Assembly (NCBI RefSeq): GCF_000966195.1
Contig: NZ_LAHL01000057.1
Span: forward strand, 28,085 to 92,084
Reading direction: 5' to 3'
DNA from: Domibacillus robiginosus
GTDB taxonomy: Bacteria; Bacillota; Bacilli; Bacillales; Domibacillaceae
Length of the DNA: 64,000 bases
Part shown: one piece after another, positions 25,721 to 35,076 of the stretch
Layout of the letters: each line of letters opens with the position of its first letter
Position numbering within the stretch: the first letter of the stretch is position 1
Translations under genes and position numbers: made by a program
Notes under the pieces: model-generated
The model's database searches: none
What the model was told of the DNA's origin: nothing
Seen by the model: only the letters and a program-made list of their open reading frames with translations

Positions 25721-25851
25721 TTATCGGCAATGGAAGCTGTTCTGAAGGCTTTGACAGCCTCCAAAATCTGGAGCGTCTTTCAGAAGTTTCTCCGGCGGCA
25801 TATGGACAAACAGGATAGATATTATCGCACCGATATATAAGGGGAAATAGG

Positions 25852-25877
25852 CGCCTGGGATCCTTCCCGGCGTTTTT
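25852..25877 (+). terminator. GC-rich intrinsic terminator
   Basis: Arms CGCCTGGGA and TTCCCGGCG enclose TCC, followed by TTTTT. Upstream (25729-25839) is only a 36-codon frame (MEAVLKALTASKIWSVFQKF...) without a ribosome site, perhaps a gene remnant. 25878-26251 has nothing I can identify. Confidence 0.7.
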
Positions 25878-26251
25878 CATTTTTGTCTATGTTAATTCAT
25901 AAGGTTGATTTCAGGTAAAAATATCATTTAACGTTCTTGTATTGTAATCTTTTTATCGTAACTGCAGCCGGTAAGAAATAGAATTGCTTCAGCCAGGATT
26001 ACTTTCTTCCTGACATTCCCTCGTCTTTAACTTCCTACAGTTGTGAATACAGTATCATAACTTGGTTTCGTATATACAAAATAAAAAAGGAAGTGTTGAG
26101 CTACTGAAGCAGCTTAAAAGCAAAGCCAATGATTTGCTTCCAAAGAAACGGATATATTGAATTAAATTTTTTACGATTACATCTAGTTATTCCTTAATCA
26201 TTATGTACAAAGTCGCGTTTTAAAAGAGAAGCTCATTCAAAATTCACAACA

Positions 26252-26793
26252 GTGTATAATTGGAATATTGTTACCATTTCAGTAGGGGTTGTTTTGCTTG
26301 AGGGATTACATAACTTTGCAGGATGTAATAAAAGCAATATTTTTTTCCTCATTCTAGGAATCGTTTTTGGAGGATATACACACTGTAAGGAGAAAATGAA
26401 TCCTGCTACTGAACAAAAAATTGAAAAGATACATATAGGTGAGCAATATCCATCCTATGAAGCTGCTTCTAATATAGTGATAAATTCTGTAGAGGTTACA
26501 CAAGATAGAAATGAACTTGTTAAAGCGGATAGAGTGTTAAAGGTTAATTATACATTAACGAATAAAACAGATAATTTAAAGGAAAATATCAAAAGTTTAG
26601 ATGTGATTGAAAGTAGTAAACAGGCCATCAACCAGTGAAATATCCATTCATTACAAGTGATCCATCTAAGGTAGAAGCCAATTCTTCTGCCGCTTTTAAT
26701 GGTTACTACACATTGCCTGATGAAAAGCAATCTTATCAAATTATTTTAGAGGATAATGAGTATAAGAAAACAATAGTAGAATTTGATATCTAA
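26252..26793 (+). pseudogene. Frameshifted lipoprotein-like gene
   Basis: Residues like KSNIFFLILGIVFGGYTHC form a lipoprotein signal (Cys after a hydrophobic run). They are followed by a soluble part (NPATEQKIEKIHIGEQYPSY, INSVEVTQDRNELVKADRVL, VNYTLTNKTDNLKENI). The frame closes at 26636 and continues in another frame with KYPFITSDPSKVEANSSAAF and NGYYTLPDEKQSYQIILEDN to 26793. The pattern resembles DUF4352-like immunoglobulin-fold lipoproteins. No ribosome site or clear start is left. Family name is tentative. Confidence 0.6.
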
Positions 26794-27752
26794 ATGAATA
26801 GGAAAGTGCGGGAAGAATTGATTTTCCATAAATCTCTCTACCTAAATGAAAAATTGTAATGAAGCATTCCTTATCTTGAACACAGTACAGCATCAGCTAG
26901 TTAAGCTTCTTTTGGAAGTCCGAGTGCATGATGCAGACTATGGAAGAAGGCAAAGTCTGTAATGGCCTTGTTGACCGATCAGGAGCTTTTTTCCATTTTG
27001 TTTCCGGAGTGGATTTTTAAAAGCCCGATTAACATATCGGGCTCTTATGCGATAGGAAACAGATAAATTCATCTGAAAGACTTTGCCGGTTGAAAAGACG
27101 GCAAGGTCTTTTTTGCAGTATGGTTACACTTTTCCGGATTCGTCGAATACCAGGACGCTGTTGCTTCAAGGATGCCCAGACAGTGCGTCATTTTTCGATC
27201 TTATTCTGGATTTTATCTATGGCGTTGCTGAGAGAAATGGGCAAGTGTTTCAGTAATATCTTTGCCCATCCCTTGCAGCCGCATTAGATGCAAATGCCAA
27301 TTTCAGATGGTACGGTCGAAGCGGGAAAATAGGAGCCATGCCTGTTTCGAAAGCGGAAAAGAAATTGAGAAAAAAAACACGCAACATTTACGCAGAGAAT
27401 AGGATGTATAAAGAGCTTCCGATCAGCTGTTTTAAGCTCTTCAACCGTACTTGTAAGCTTCGATGTTTAAAGAAATACTGTACTACTTTGCTCAGGAATA
27501 AGAAAGGAGGGTATTATCTCGTTTTTATTCTCCGTACTTAAGCATTTTTTATTGCTTATACAAGGGTGAATATTTTCCGGTAATTACCTTTTAACAACGG
27601 ATTAAGGACAAATTCTCACAGCTGGATACCTGCTTAAGGACGTCCTTGTTTCCACTCACTGAAAGAGCCATGAAACATTGTTTCTGGAAGCGGCATGGAA
27701 CAGGAGTCATGGTAGAAATTTATGAAAACATTGTGAGGGAAAGGGGCATTAA
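26794..27752. other. 959 bp without a recognised gene, with two hairpins
   Basis: Short open frames here (27090-27287, 27338-27541) lack ribosome sites and any family pattern. A hairpin at 27020-27046 uses AAGCCCGAT/ATCGGGCTC-type arms. 27076-27116 is a good terminator (13 bp arms AAAGACTTTGCCG and complement, then T6). The stretch looks like eroded genes. Confidence 0.55.
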
Positions 27753-28787
27753 ATGAAAGGAATACTTCTATGCGCTGGGCATGGTACGCGAATGCAGCCA
27801 TTTACTTTTTCATTGCCAAAACCACTATTGCCGGTGATGAATCGTCCGCTGATCGATCACGCGATTGACAAATTCCAGGCTGCTGGCATACAAGAGATTG
27901 GGCTGGTCATCAACCCTGCTCAGCAGGCAATTGCCGATCATATAAACACTGTTTATAAAGACAAGAAAATTGAGCTGCTGGTTCAAAGAGAGCCACTGGG
28001 TATTGCACATGCGCTTCGTTCCGCACAGGATTTCATTGGAGAAGAAACATTTGCATTGCTTCTCGGCGACAACCTTTTAACCGGCCCACTGCGTGCATTA
28101 GTTCAGTCAGCTGTAGATGGAAAGTCGTCTCTTCTTTTAAAGCGGGTACCGAATCCACAGGAATTCGGTGTCGCGTTAGTCGACAAAAAACAGGATCGTA
28201 TTTTAAAGCTGGAAGAAAAACCTTCCGTACCAAAAAGTGATCTGGCCGTGATGGGTGCTTATGTGTTTCAACCTGCTATTTTTGAGGCGATTAATGCTAT
28301 TCAACCATCAGGACGTGGTGAATATGAGATTACAGACGCTATTCAGTGGCTGATCGACCACGATCATCCGGTAACATATCGGGAAACCATGTTACCTATT
28401 TTTGATGTTGGAACGCACAGCCGCTGGCTAGAAGCGAATACGTGGATGATGGCGGAACACGGGCGGGGAGAAGTCAGCATTGGACGAAATGCCCGCGTAG
28501 AAGGATGCGTATTTTTCGGAAATGTCCATGTGGGGGACAACTGCGTACTGGAAAATGTAGTGATAGGCCCAAACGTATCTTTGCAAAATGGCTGTGTGGT
28601 GAAAGAATGCCGCATCGAAAACAGTATTTTGCTGGCAGGTGCAGCTGTTCATACTCGTCAATCCATTCGTGATAGTATTTTAGGGCAGGGGTCAGTCATA
28701 AAAGGGGATATGATTAGAGGGAAAGTTCGCTGCATCCTGGGAGACAAATCGGTATATGAACTATATGAGCAGGAATCCGATATATGA
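27753..28787 (+). CDS. Sugar-1-phosphate nucleotidyltransferase (YtdA/RfbA-like)
   Basis: This is a 344 aa enzyme. Residues 1-235 form the nucleotidyltransferase domain (ILLCAGHGTRMQPFTFSLPK with the activating loop, LLGDNLL metal site, LKLEEKP). Residues ~250-335 form a left-handed beta-helix of hexapeptide repeats (RNARVEGCVFFGNVHVGDNC). It makes an NDP-sugar for the spore polysaccharide genes that follow. B. subtilis YtdA occupies a similar place beside ytcABC and the cotS genes. GTGAGGGAAAGGGG precedes the ATG. Confidence 0.88.
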   Translation: MKGILLCAGHGTRMQPFTFSLPKPLLPVMNRPLIDHAIDKFQAAGIQEIGLVINPAQQAIADHINTVYKDKKIELLVQREPLGIAHALRSAQDFIGEETFALLLGDNLLTGPLRALVQSAVDGKSSLLLKRVPNPQEFGVALVDKKQDRILKLEEKPSVPKSDLAVMGAYVFQPAIFEAINAIQPSGRGEYEITDAIQWLIDHDHPVTYRETMLPIFDVGTHSRWLEANTWMMAEHGRGEVSIGRNARVEGCVFFGNVHVGDNCVLENVVIGPNVSLQNGCVVKECRIENSILLAGAAVHTRQSIRDSILGQGSVIKGDMIRGKVRCILGDKSVYELYEQESDI

Positions 28788-29098
28788 GCAATTGTAGAAT
28801 CGGGCAAAAAGATTCCTATCATAAAGGAGAATAGAGACGATAGGGCAGTGGGTTGCAAAAGTGTATGTTTCCAGTCCAGGAGAATCTTTTTGCTCAGTAA
28901 AATACAATGAGGAAAAGGCTTATGGAGCTTTTAACAGTCCTCCATTAAAGGCTTTAACATGTAAACTTCTAGACATTGACGGCATTTTCAAATGAAAAAT
29001 ATCTGCGGCTTTGCTTTTGCTCTTAAGAGCAAAAGCTTTTTGCCTATACAGTGAGCTTCTATCTGAGTTTGAAGGAACAACTCTTTCAAACTTCACAG
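28788..29098. other. Intergenic with palindromic terminator and 23S-5S spacer remnant
   Basis: 29013-29036 is a 24 bp perfect palindrome (GCTTTTGCTCTT and complement) followed by TTTT, a strong terminator. After it, 29060-29098 carries GAGTTTGAAGGAACAACTC and TTTCAAAC, which looks like the spacer between 23S and 5S genes in Bacillus rRNA operons. No gene is seen in the rest. Confidence 0.6.
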
Positions 29099-29213
29099 TC
29101 TGATGGCTGCAGCGAAGAGATTACGCCGTTCCCACACCGAAAACGGCCGTTAAGCTCTTCAGCGTCGATGGCAGTTGGGGGTTCCGCCTGTGAGAGCAGG
29201 GCGCCGAGATTCT
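29099..29213 (+). pseudogene. Degenerate 5S rRNA
   Basis: About 115 bases line up along the full length of Bacillus 5S rRNA: AGCGAAGAGATTACGCCGTT (canonical AGCGAAGAGGTCACACCCGT), CCCACACCGAAAACGG, TTAAGCTCTTCAGCGTCGAT, GGCAGTTGGGGGTTCCGCCT, GTGAGAGCAGGGCGCC. Substitutions disturb the terminal helix (5' TCTGATGGCTG no longer pairs fully with 3' GCGCCGAGA). No 16S or 23S is nearby, so this is a relic of a lost rRNA operon tail and not a functional gene. An open reading frame across it is a shadow. Confidence 0.82.
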
Positions 29214-29272
29214 TATTATATTTCTATTATACCTCTCATTTATCCATTGGACGTAAAACAACTTGAATAAAA

Positions 29273-30358
29273 CTACTTTACTTGAAAAGGCGTCAGTTTT
29301 AATATTTGTTCATATATGTCAGGCAAATCCAACAGAGATTTCCCCGACAGCATTTTCATCGATTGAGCTACAATGTCTGCCCCATGATGAGGGATTTTGC
29401 TAAAAGCTGCTTCGTAATACTGTTTTTGACTGATCATTTGTTTTATTCTTGCTTCTAGTTCAGGCAAGGGCATGTCAGGCTCCGCGACACAAGGCTCATC
29501 CCCGGCAAGCTCCTTCAGCATCATGTTTTTGACTTCTCGCTCCTTTGTATCTGCAGGCAATGCGAGCAAAGGAGTTCCTGTAGAGATGCAGTCCATCAAG
29601 ATACCCATTCCTGGTTTGCTTATCACAAGGTCAGCTGCATTCACTAATTCCCGTCCGTTTTCAAATAGTGGCGCCTGGACTATTTTTGGATTGAATGGAA
29701 AGTTCACATCTTCTAGCTGACCTGCAACAACAATCCGATACGTTCCTTTTAACTGATTGATTTTTTCGTACCATTCATCGATGTGGCGGTAGCGGAATTT
29801 CCCGACCCCCCCTCCCATTTGAACGAGGATGAATGGTTCATCTGCCGGAATCCCCAGTCGTGATTTCACCTGTTCCGGGGACATGGTGATCTCCCGGGCT
29901 ATGATTGGGATTGGCACATACAAAGTAGTCAATTCTGGAATTTCCTTTGGCTGTGTAAGATTAATGTGAAAAAAGATATCTGTTGATCTTTGGGAAACCG
30001 CACGGATTTGTTCCTTAAACTGTTTCGTCCAATCTGTATCTTCATCAGATACACTCATATCACTATGATAAATTCCGCCTATGATGGGTCCCTGGCCTTT
30101 CCTCTGTTTTTTCGTCTGCTTCATTTCATCTCTCCAATCATGAATAAGTAAGCTGGCATTAAGAAGCTGGTCTGCTCCTTTTCTAAAATGTACGGAATCA
30201 TGTATTTCTGCATAAGTGAGGTTTGACTTCAGCCATTCGTGTGTATGTGAAAAAGCAAAAATTTTTACTTCTTCATCGCTTAATTCCTTGAACTTTGAAA
30301 TATTGGCCACACAGGGATTCAAATGACCCAGGTTTCTCCCAACAATATAATGAATCAA
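29273..30358 (-). CDS. MurG-like (GT28-type) glycosyltransferase
   Basis: This 361 aa protein begins YIVGRNLGHLNPC, a variant of the Gly-rich donor loop, and has a GT-B C-terminal domain: EPFILVQMGGGVGKFRYRHI, IVVAGQLEDVNF, PLFENGRELVNAADLVISKP with GMGILMDCISTGTPLLALP. It probably transfers a sugar from a nucleotide donor in spore-surface polysaccharide synthesis. The start is TTG with GGCGGAG 6 bases upstream. A SigK-like promoter lies 44-70 bp upstream. Confidence 0.82.
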   Translation of the reverse strand: MIHYIVGRNLGHLNPCVANISKFKELSDEEVKIFAFSHTHEWLKSNLTYAEIHDSVHFRKGADQLLNASLLIHDWRDEMKQTKKQRKGQGPIIGGIYHSDMSVSDEDTDWTKQFKEQIRAVSQRSTDIFFHINLTQPKEIPELTTLYVPIPIIAREITMSPEQVKSRLGIPADEPFILVQMGGGVGKFRYRHIDEWYEKINQLKGTYRIVVAGQLEDVNFPFNPKIVQAPLFENGRELVNAADLVISKPGMGILMDCISTGTPLLALPADTKEREVKNMMLKELAGDEPCVAEPDMPLPELEARIKQMISQKQYYEAAFSKIPHHGADIVAQSMKMLSGKSLLDLPDIYEQILKLTPFQVK

Positions 30359-30401
30359 TTCTGCTCCGCCTTCCTTTCCTGCCGTCTAAGAGATATTCCA
30401 T

Positions 30402-30428
30402 TATCATATGTTCTGTATAACTTTTAGT
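30402..30428 (-). promoter_or_regulatory. SigK-like promoter for the minus-strand glycosyltransferase
   Basis: On the minus strand AC, 16 bases, CATATGATA matches the SigK pattern AC-N16/17-CATANNNTA. The predicted leader is about 36 nt. Call is by consensus only. Confidence 0.5.
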
Positions 30429-30550
30429 AGTTGGCTTTTACCCAAAAAAGCGAAAAATGAGGATATTCCATGATAACCCTGAAGATGCTTCTCACTTTTC
30501 AATTTGCAGCGTCACTCTCCAATAAAAAACTAGAGTTTGTATACCTATGA

Positions 30551-30578
30551 ACACATCAGACAAAGCTTTCATAAAGTA
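30551..30578 (+). promoter_or_regulatory. SigK-like promoter for the spore polysaccharide operon
   Basis: AC (30551-30552), 17 bases, CATAAAGTA (30570-30578) matches the SigK consensus. It lies about 70 bp before the first gene of the plus-strand glycosyltransferase operon. With the divergent copy at 30402-30428, both arms of the cluster would be switched on in the mother cell. Confidence 0.55.
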
Positions 30579-30656
30579 AAGTAGTTGCAGTATGGAATAA
30601 TAGGTTGTGCCGCTTTCCGCTGGTAATTTACAACTCCGACAAAGGCAGTGAAAACT

Positions 30657-31727
30657 ATGTTACGTGTAGCAGTTGTCAGAGGATGGTACCTTCCGATCAG
30701 TGAAACATTCATTTACTCTGAGTTGGTAAATGTTAAATCGGTTTCCCCTATCGTTTGTTGCAAGAAGATCATCAATCTTGAGCATTTTCCTTTTAAGTCC
30801 ATTCACCAATACAAGGATAATGATGATCTGATAAACATCCTCCGCATTCAAAAAATCAGTTTGATTCATGCAAGGTTTGGTGTAACGGGAGCTGATTTGC
30901 TTGAAGTCAAAAAGGAACTCGGCATCCCGATGTTGACTTCTTTTCATGGTTTTGACCTCCCGACAAATGTAAAGTCTATGCGAAGATATGGTGATCGGTT
31001 GCAGCATTTATTTGAACATGGAGATGCATTCACAGTTACTTCAGAGAACATGAAGGAAATCCTTATCAAATACGGATGTTCTCCGGATAAAATATTCGTC
31101 CATCACAGCGGAATCAATGTAAGTAAGTTTTCATACAAAAAGCGCACAGCACCAGAAAACGAAATCACCACGGTCTTGACGGTCGGGAGGCTCGTTGAAA
31201 AGAAAGGAATGGAATACCTGATTGAAGCTGTTCATTTGGTTCATCAGCATTACCCGGGCATCAGGCTGCGCATTGCCGGAGATGGGCCATTAAGACGGAC
31301 GCTTGAAAAACAGGTAGAGCAGCTACAATTGAATGGAGTTATCAAGTTCCTCGGGGAAGTTTCCCATCCGACTGTAGTAGAAGAAATGAAAAAAGCCCAT
31401 TTATTTGCCCTCGCCAGTACGACTGACAACGTCGGAAATCAAGAAGGAATTCCGAATGTTTTAAAAGAAGCCATGGCATGCGGTTTACCTGTGCTTTCGA
31501 CAAAGCATGCGGGCATACCGGAGCTTGTAGGGGATGGAAAATCCGGATTTCTCGTCCCGGAACGCGATCCCGTCGCCCTGGCCGAGCGCTTGCTGCATCT
31601 TGTTCAGCACTCCGAGGATTGGGAAAGGTTCGGTACACACGGCCGTGAAACCGTTGAACAGTTTTTTAATATAGATAAACAAATTGAGAATTTAGAAAGA
31701 ATATACAGCTTACTGCTGTCAAAATAA
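30657..31727 (+). CDS. GT4-family glycosyltransferase
   Basis: This is a 356 aa GT-B enzyme. The N-terminal domain starts VAVVRGWYLPISETFIYSEL and includes LTSFHGFDLP. The C-terminal donor domain shows TVGRLVEKKGMEYLIEAV, LRIAGDGPLRRTLE, and NQEGIPNVLKEAMACGLPVL (the EX7E motif). It is first in a five-gene operon. A GTG at 30648 is in frame but nearly touches AAAGG; ATG 30657 is preferred. Confidence 0.88.
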   Translation: MLRVAVVRGWYLPISETFIYSELVNVKSVSPIVCCKKIINLEHFPFKSIHQYKDNDDLINILRIQKISLIHARFGVTGADLLEVKKELGIPMLTSFHGFDLPTNVKSMRRYGDRLQHLFEHGDAFTVTSENMKEILIKYGCSPDKIFVHHSGINVSKFSYKKRTAPENEITTVLTVGRLVEKKGMEYLIEAVHLVHQHYPGIRLRIAGDGPLRRTLEKQVEQLQLNGVIKFLGEVSHPTVVEEMKKAHLFALASTTDNVGNQEGIPNVLKEAMACGLPVLSTKHAGIPELVGDGKSGFLVPERDPVALAERLLHLVQHSEDWERFGTHGRETVEQFFNIDKQIENLERIYSLLLSK

Positions 31728-31750
31728 GTTTACGTAAGAGGTGATGAGTT

Positions 31751-32575
31751 TTGCCTAAGATAAGTGTCGTTATTCCCACTTATAATCGGGGAGAGTTTAC
31801 CGTGCAGGCAGTTGAGAGTGTCCTTGCTCAGACGTACAAGGATTATGAAATCATCGTTGTCGACGACGGTTCAACAGATGATACGGAAAAGCTATTACAG
31901 CGATATAAGGATCGGGTCCGCTATATAAAGCAATATAATCAAGGCCCTTCAGCTGCCAGAAATACCGGTATCCGCCTTGCGGAAGGGGAATACATCGCTT
32001 TTTGTGATTCGGATGACAGATTTCTGCCTGAGAAGCTCGAAAAACAAATGGAATTTATCGAAAAGAACCCTGACTGCCAATTTTTATATACCTGGTACCA
32101 CAATGTGAATGATCAAGGGGAATACACAAAATTACGGAAGCCGAATACCTGTGAGAATAGGGAGCATTTACAATATTTTTTGTTTATCCGCAAATTTACG
32201 ATTAGAACCTCCACTTTACTGGTTCACAGGAGCTGTTTTGAAAAGGCGGGTTTTTTTAACGGGAAGTATTGGTATTCGCAGGATTGGGATATGTGGCTTC
32301 GATTGGCTGCCTATTATCGTGGCTATTGTCTGGAAGAGCCTTTAGCTGAATATTGGCTCCATGAGGATAATCGCAGCAGCCATAGGGTTAGAATCTACCA
32401 TCCTGAAATTATTGAGTCCACGCTGGAGCTTTATGGGTGGGATGATGAGAAGATTGCTAAATTAGAAGAAAAGTATGGAAAAAAACGAAGTCAAGTGGTG
32501 CAAGACCCGTCAAAAAATCCCGGAGACGGATCAAACAAAACTGATGTCAACGGGGACGGAGGTAACGCTGGATGA
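31751..32575 (+). CDS. GT2-family glycosyltransferase
   Basis: This 274 aa GT-A enzyme has ISVVIPTYNRGEFTVQAVES, VVDDGSTDDTEKL, ARNTGIRLAEGEYIAFCDSD with the DxD-type metal site (DSDD), and WYSQDWDMWLRLA. The start is TTG behind AAGAGGTGATG. The last 25 residues are a hydrophilic Gly/Asn/Asp tail (DPSKNPGDGSNKTDVNGDGG) outside the domain. Its stop overlaps the next start by 4 bases. Confidence 0.88.
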   Translation: MPKISVVIPTYNRGEFTVQAVESVLAQTYKDYEIIVVDDGSTDDTEKLLQRYKDRVRYIKQYNQGPSAARNTGIRLAEGEYIAFCDSDDRFLPEKLEKQMEFIEKNPDCQFLYTWYHNVNDQGEYTKLRKPNTCENREHLQYFLFIRKFTIRTSTLLVHRSCFEKAGFFNGKYWYSQDWDMWLRLAAYYRGYCLEEPLAEYWLHEDNRSSHRVRIYHPEIIESTLELYGWDDEKIAKLEEKYGKKRSQVVQDPSKNPGDGSNKTDVNGDGGNAG

Positions 32576-33741
32576 AAGTGGCTTTAATATGTTCGGACAG
32601 AGGCCCATGCCCCCCTGTAAAGGGCGGAGCCATCCAATTATTAATCAGCAAAATTGCACCATTGCTTGCCAAAACATATGAAGTGACCGTTTTCTCCATC
32701 ACTGACCCTTCCCTTCCTAATACAGAGTGTGTCGATGGTGTTTCCTTCGAACGCTATGATAAGGATCAGTTTTTCCAGCAGGTTTGTGAAAGGGTAAAGC
32801 AAGTTCGGTTTGATGTGATCCAGGTTTACAACAGGCCCGGCTATATTCCATTGATTCGGGAGGCTTCCCCCCGGTCAAAGATCATCCTGTCACTCCATAA
32901 CCTTGTGTATCAAACATTAAAAGTAGAAAGCGCTATTGCTGAAGCAGCATTCAAGGAAGTGGATTGGGTCTTTACAGTCAGCAAGTTCGTTGCTGAAGAT
33001 ACTGCCAAAAAGTTCCCGGGCGCTTCCGCTAAAATCCAGCCTCTTTACACTGGTGTAGATTTGGAAGATTACGCACCCATTTGGTCAAAAAAAGGACGAA
33101 AATGGCGAAACAAAATTCGCTCATTGTATACTCTCGATTCAAAGGATTCTGTCATTCTCTTTGTAGGCCGCCTTGTTCCGGACAAAGGGTGCCACCTTAT
33201 TTTAACCGCAATGAACGAGATTCTGAAAAACGCCAAACATGCAAAGCTGCTGATAGTTGGAAGTAAGTGGTATGCAGATGAATCCACCAGCAAATATATA
33301 GAGGGACTGAAGCAGCTAGCGAAGGAACATGAATACAATATCGTATTCGCTTCCTATGTACCGGTAGAAGAAGTTCCAAAATATTACGCAGCCGCAGACC
33401 TTTTCATCTGTCCATCGCAATGGCAGGAGCCGCTTGCAAGAGTGCATTATGAAGCAATGGCGGCAGGATTGCCCATTATTACAACCAGCCGGGGCGGCAA
33501 TCATGAGGTAGTTCAGAGCGGAAAAAATGGAATTGTGATAGATGACTACAAAAACCCAGCGGCCTTCGCAGCCGCTTCGATTGACATCCTTAATGATCCA
33601 CATAAGGCTATTGCAATGGGGAAGGCGGGCCGAAAAGACGCGGAAGACATATACAACTTTGACCGGGTTACCTCTGATATTACACTCCTCTATACAAAGC
33701 TCTTTGAAAGCAATGAGCAAGGGGAAAATTCGTCCTCATAA
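32572..33741 (+). CDS. cotSA: Spore-coat glycosyltransferase, CotSA-like
   Basis: This 389 aa GT4 protein matches B. subtilis CotSA along its length: KGGAIQLLISKIAPLLAK, VTVFSITDPSLP, VYNRPGYIPLIREASP, VSKFVAEDTAKKFPGASAKI, LYTGVDLEDYAPIWSKKGRK, LFVGRLVPDKG, CPSQWQEPLARVHYEAMAAG, LPIITTSRGGNHEV. It is a mother-cell coat-associated enzyme thought to build surface glycans. ATGA overlap with the GT2 gene shows coupling. Confidence 0.88.
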   Translation: MKVALICSDRGPCPPVKGGAIQLLISKIAPLLAKTYEVTVFSITDPSLPNTECVDGVSFERYDKDQFFQQVCERVKQVRFDVIQVYNRPGYIPLIREASPRSKIILSLHNLVYQTLKVESAIAEAAFKEVDWVFTVSKFVAEDTAKKFPGASAKIQPLYTGVDLEDYAPIWSKKGRKWRNKIRSLYTLDSKDSVILFVGRLVPDKGCHLILTAMNEILKNAKHAKLLIVGSKWYADESTSKYIEGLKQLAKEHEYNIVFASYVPVEEVPKYYAAADLFICPSQWQEPLARVHYEAMAAGLPIITTSRGGNHEVVQSGKNGIVIDDYKNPAAFAAASIDILNDPHKAIAMGKAGRKDAEDIYNFDRVTSDITLLYTKLFESNEQGENSSS

Positions 33742-33760
33742 GACGGAGGACTTTGAAGGG

Positions 33761-35074
33761 ATGAAATGGATCATGAAAGTTACTGTGATTGGTTCCGGGT
33801 ACGTTGGAACCACGACAGCTGCAGTATTGGCTGCCTTAGGCCATCACGTAATCGGTGCGGATGTGGACTCTGCAAAGGTAAAAAAGTTATCGGCCGGGGT
33901 TCTCCCATTTGTAGAGCCTGGTCTGGACAAAATGCTGAATGATAAAAACATCAAAGGCACGTTAACATTTACCGATCAGATCAAGGAAGCGATTCGGGTA
34001 AGTGACATCTTGTTTATTGCCGTCGGGACTCCTTCCCGTGAGGATGGTACTGCCGATTTAAAATATCTCCGTTCAGTGGCCGATACAATTGCCGCTTCCA
34101 TTAATGATTACAAGGTCATTGTCATCAAAAGCACGGTCCCCACTGGCACAAATCGCTGGTTATCGGATTATCTCGAGAAAAAAATCTCTGACCACACCCT
34201 ATTCGATGTCGTCTCTAATCCAGAATTCCTGCGGGAAGGCCATGCCGTCTATGATTCTCTTAATCCTGACAGGATCGTCGTTGGCGGAAACAGCCAGAAG
34301 GCCATTACCATTATAAAAAAGCTGTATCGCCAGCTTAAAAGTAAATACGTTATATGCGATTGGGAAACAGCTGAATTAATTAAGTACGCCTCGAATGCTT
34401 ACCTTGCAGCCAAAATTTCCTTTATCAATGAAATAGCCCAAATCGCAGACAAGACAGGAGCCGATATCCTTCAAGTTGCTTACGGAGTCGGACTAGATTC
34501 ACGGATAGGCGCAGAATTTCTTAAATCGGGAATTGGCTATGGTGGCTCTTGTTTTCCTAAGGATGTAAAGGCGTTGATTTCTACAGCGGACCTGATAGGT
34601 GTTAAAACTCATATTTTGAAAGAAATAGAGTCCGTTAATGAAGCAATGCCTGATGTGTACCTGGCGAAATTGGCTGCTTCTTTAAAAAAGGAACCCTGGA
34701 CAATCTCCATACTCGGCCTCACTTTTAAGCCTGAAACGGATGACCAAAGAGAATCACCTGCCATCAAAATCGTGAACAAACTTCTGCCTGCATGCAAAGA
34801 GATCCGCATTCTTGATCCTACCATTCAATCAAACCTGCAAACTCCATGGCCTAATAACAGTAAAGTCAAGGTCTACCAAACAATCGAAGAAACATTGGTT
34901 AGAACCAACGCAGCAATCCTATGTACAGCATGGGATACCTTCACCGGCATTGATTGGGGTAAGGCAAAGGATTTTATGAAAAACCCGATCCTATTGGATG
35001 GGCGAAATCTTTATGACCCAAACACAATGAAGGCAGCCGGCATAACCTATCTGGCATTGGGGAGGGGGAATTAA
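33761..35074 (+). CDS. UDP-glucose 6-dehydrogenase (YtcA-like)
   Basis: This 437 aa NAD enzyme oxidises UDP-glucose to UDP-glucuronate. It has the Rossmann GSGYVGTTTAAVLAALGHHV, VGTPSREDGTADL, IKSTVPTGT, NPEFLREGHAVYDSLNPDRI, and the catalytic Cys in GIGYGGSCFPKDV (Cys264). The true start follows the cotSA stop. ATG 33761 is 10 bases from GGAGGA; ATG 33773 is an alternative that matches the family N-terminus. The product would be epimerised by the next gene. Confidence 0.92.
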   Translation: MKWIMKVTVIGSGYVGTTTAAVLAALGHHVIGADVDSAKVKKLSAGVLPFVEPGLDKMLNDKNIKGTLTFTDQIKEAIRVSDILFIAVGTPSREDGTADLKYLRSVADTIAASINDYKVIVIKSTVPTGTNRWLSDYLEKKISDHTLFDVVSNPEFLREGHAVYDSLNPDRIVVGGNSQKAITIIKKLYRQLKSKYVICDWETAELIKYASNAYLAAKISFINEIAQIADKTGADILQVAYGVGLDSRIGAEFLKSGIGYGGSCFPKDVKALISTADLIGVKTHILKEIESVNEAMPDVYLAKLAASLKKEPWTISILGLTFKPETDDQRESPAIKIVNKLLPACKEIRILDPTIQSNLQTPWPNNSKVKVYQTIEETLVRTNAAILCTAWDTFTGIDWGKAKDFMKNPILLDGRNLYDPNTMKAAGITYLALGRGN

Positions 35075-35076
35075 AC

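Larger units (their letters stand above)
25005..25735 (+). repeat. SR1-type locus, paralogous block copy 1
   Basis: About 700 bp similar to 36328-37020. Conserved islands include TATTTAATCATTT, TTGACATAGAATTTT, AGTGGGTATTTTTTGTCCCG, the promoter, the small gene and the terminator. Outside the islands the copies are strongly diverged. A weak minus-strand frame (25089-25364) partly resembles the other copy but is broken there, so I do not call it. Confidence 0.75.

Noticed and set aside
27090..27541. Two short + strand frames
   Set aside because: No ribosome site, no family pattern, and unusual Cys/Arg-rich composition typical of non-coding frames.
29051..29266. 71-codon open frame on the + strand
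   Set aside because: It runs across the 5S rRNA remnant and has no protein family pattern.
33542..33760. N-terminal extension of the UDP-glucose dehydrogenase frame
   Set aside because: It overlaps the conserved C-terminus of the CotSA-like gene in another frame and lacks the family's N-terminal Rossmann start.
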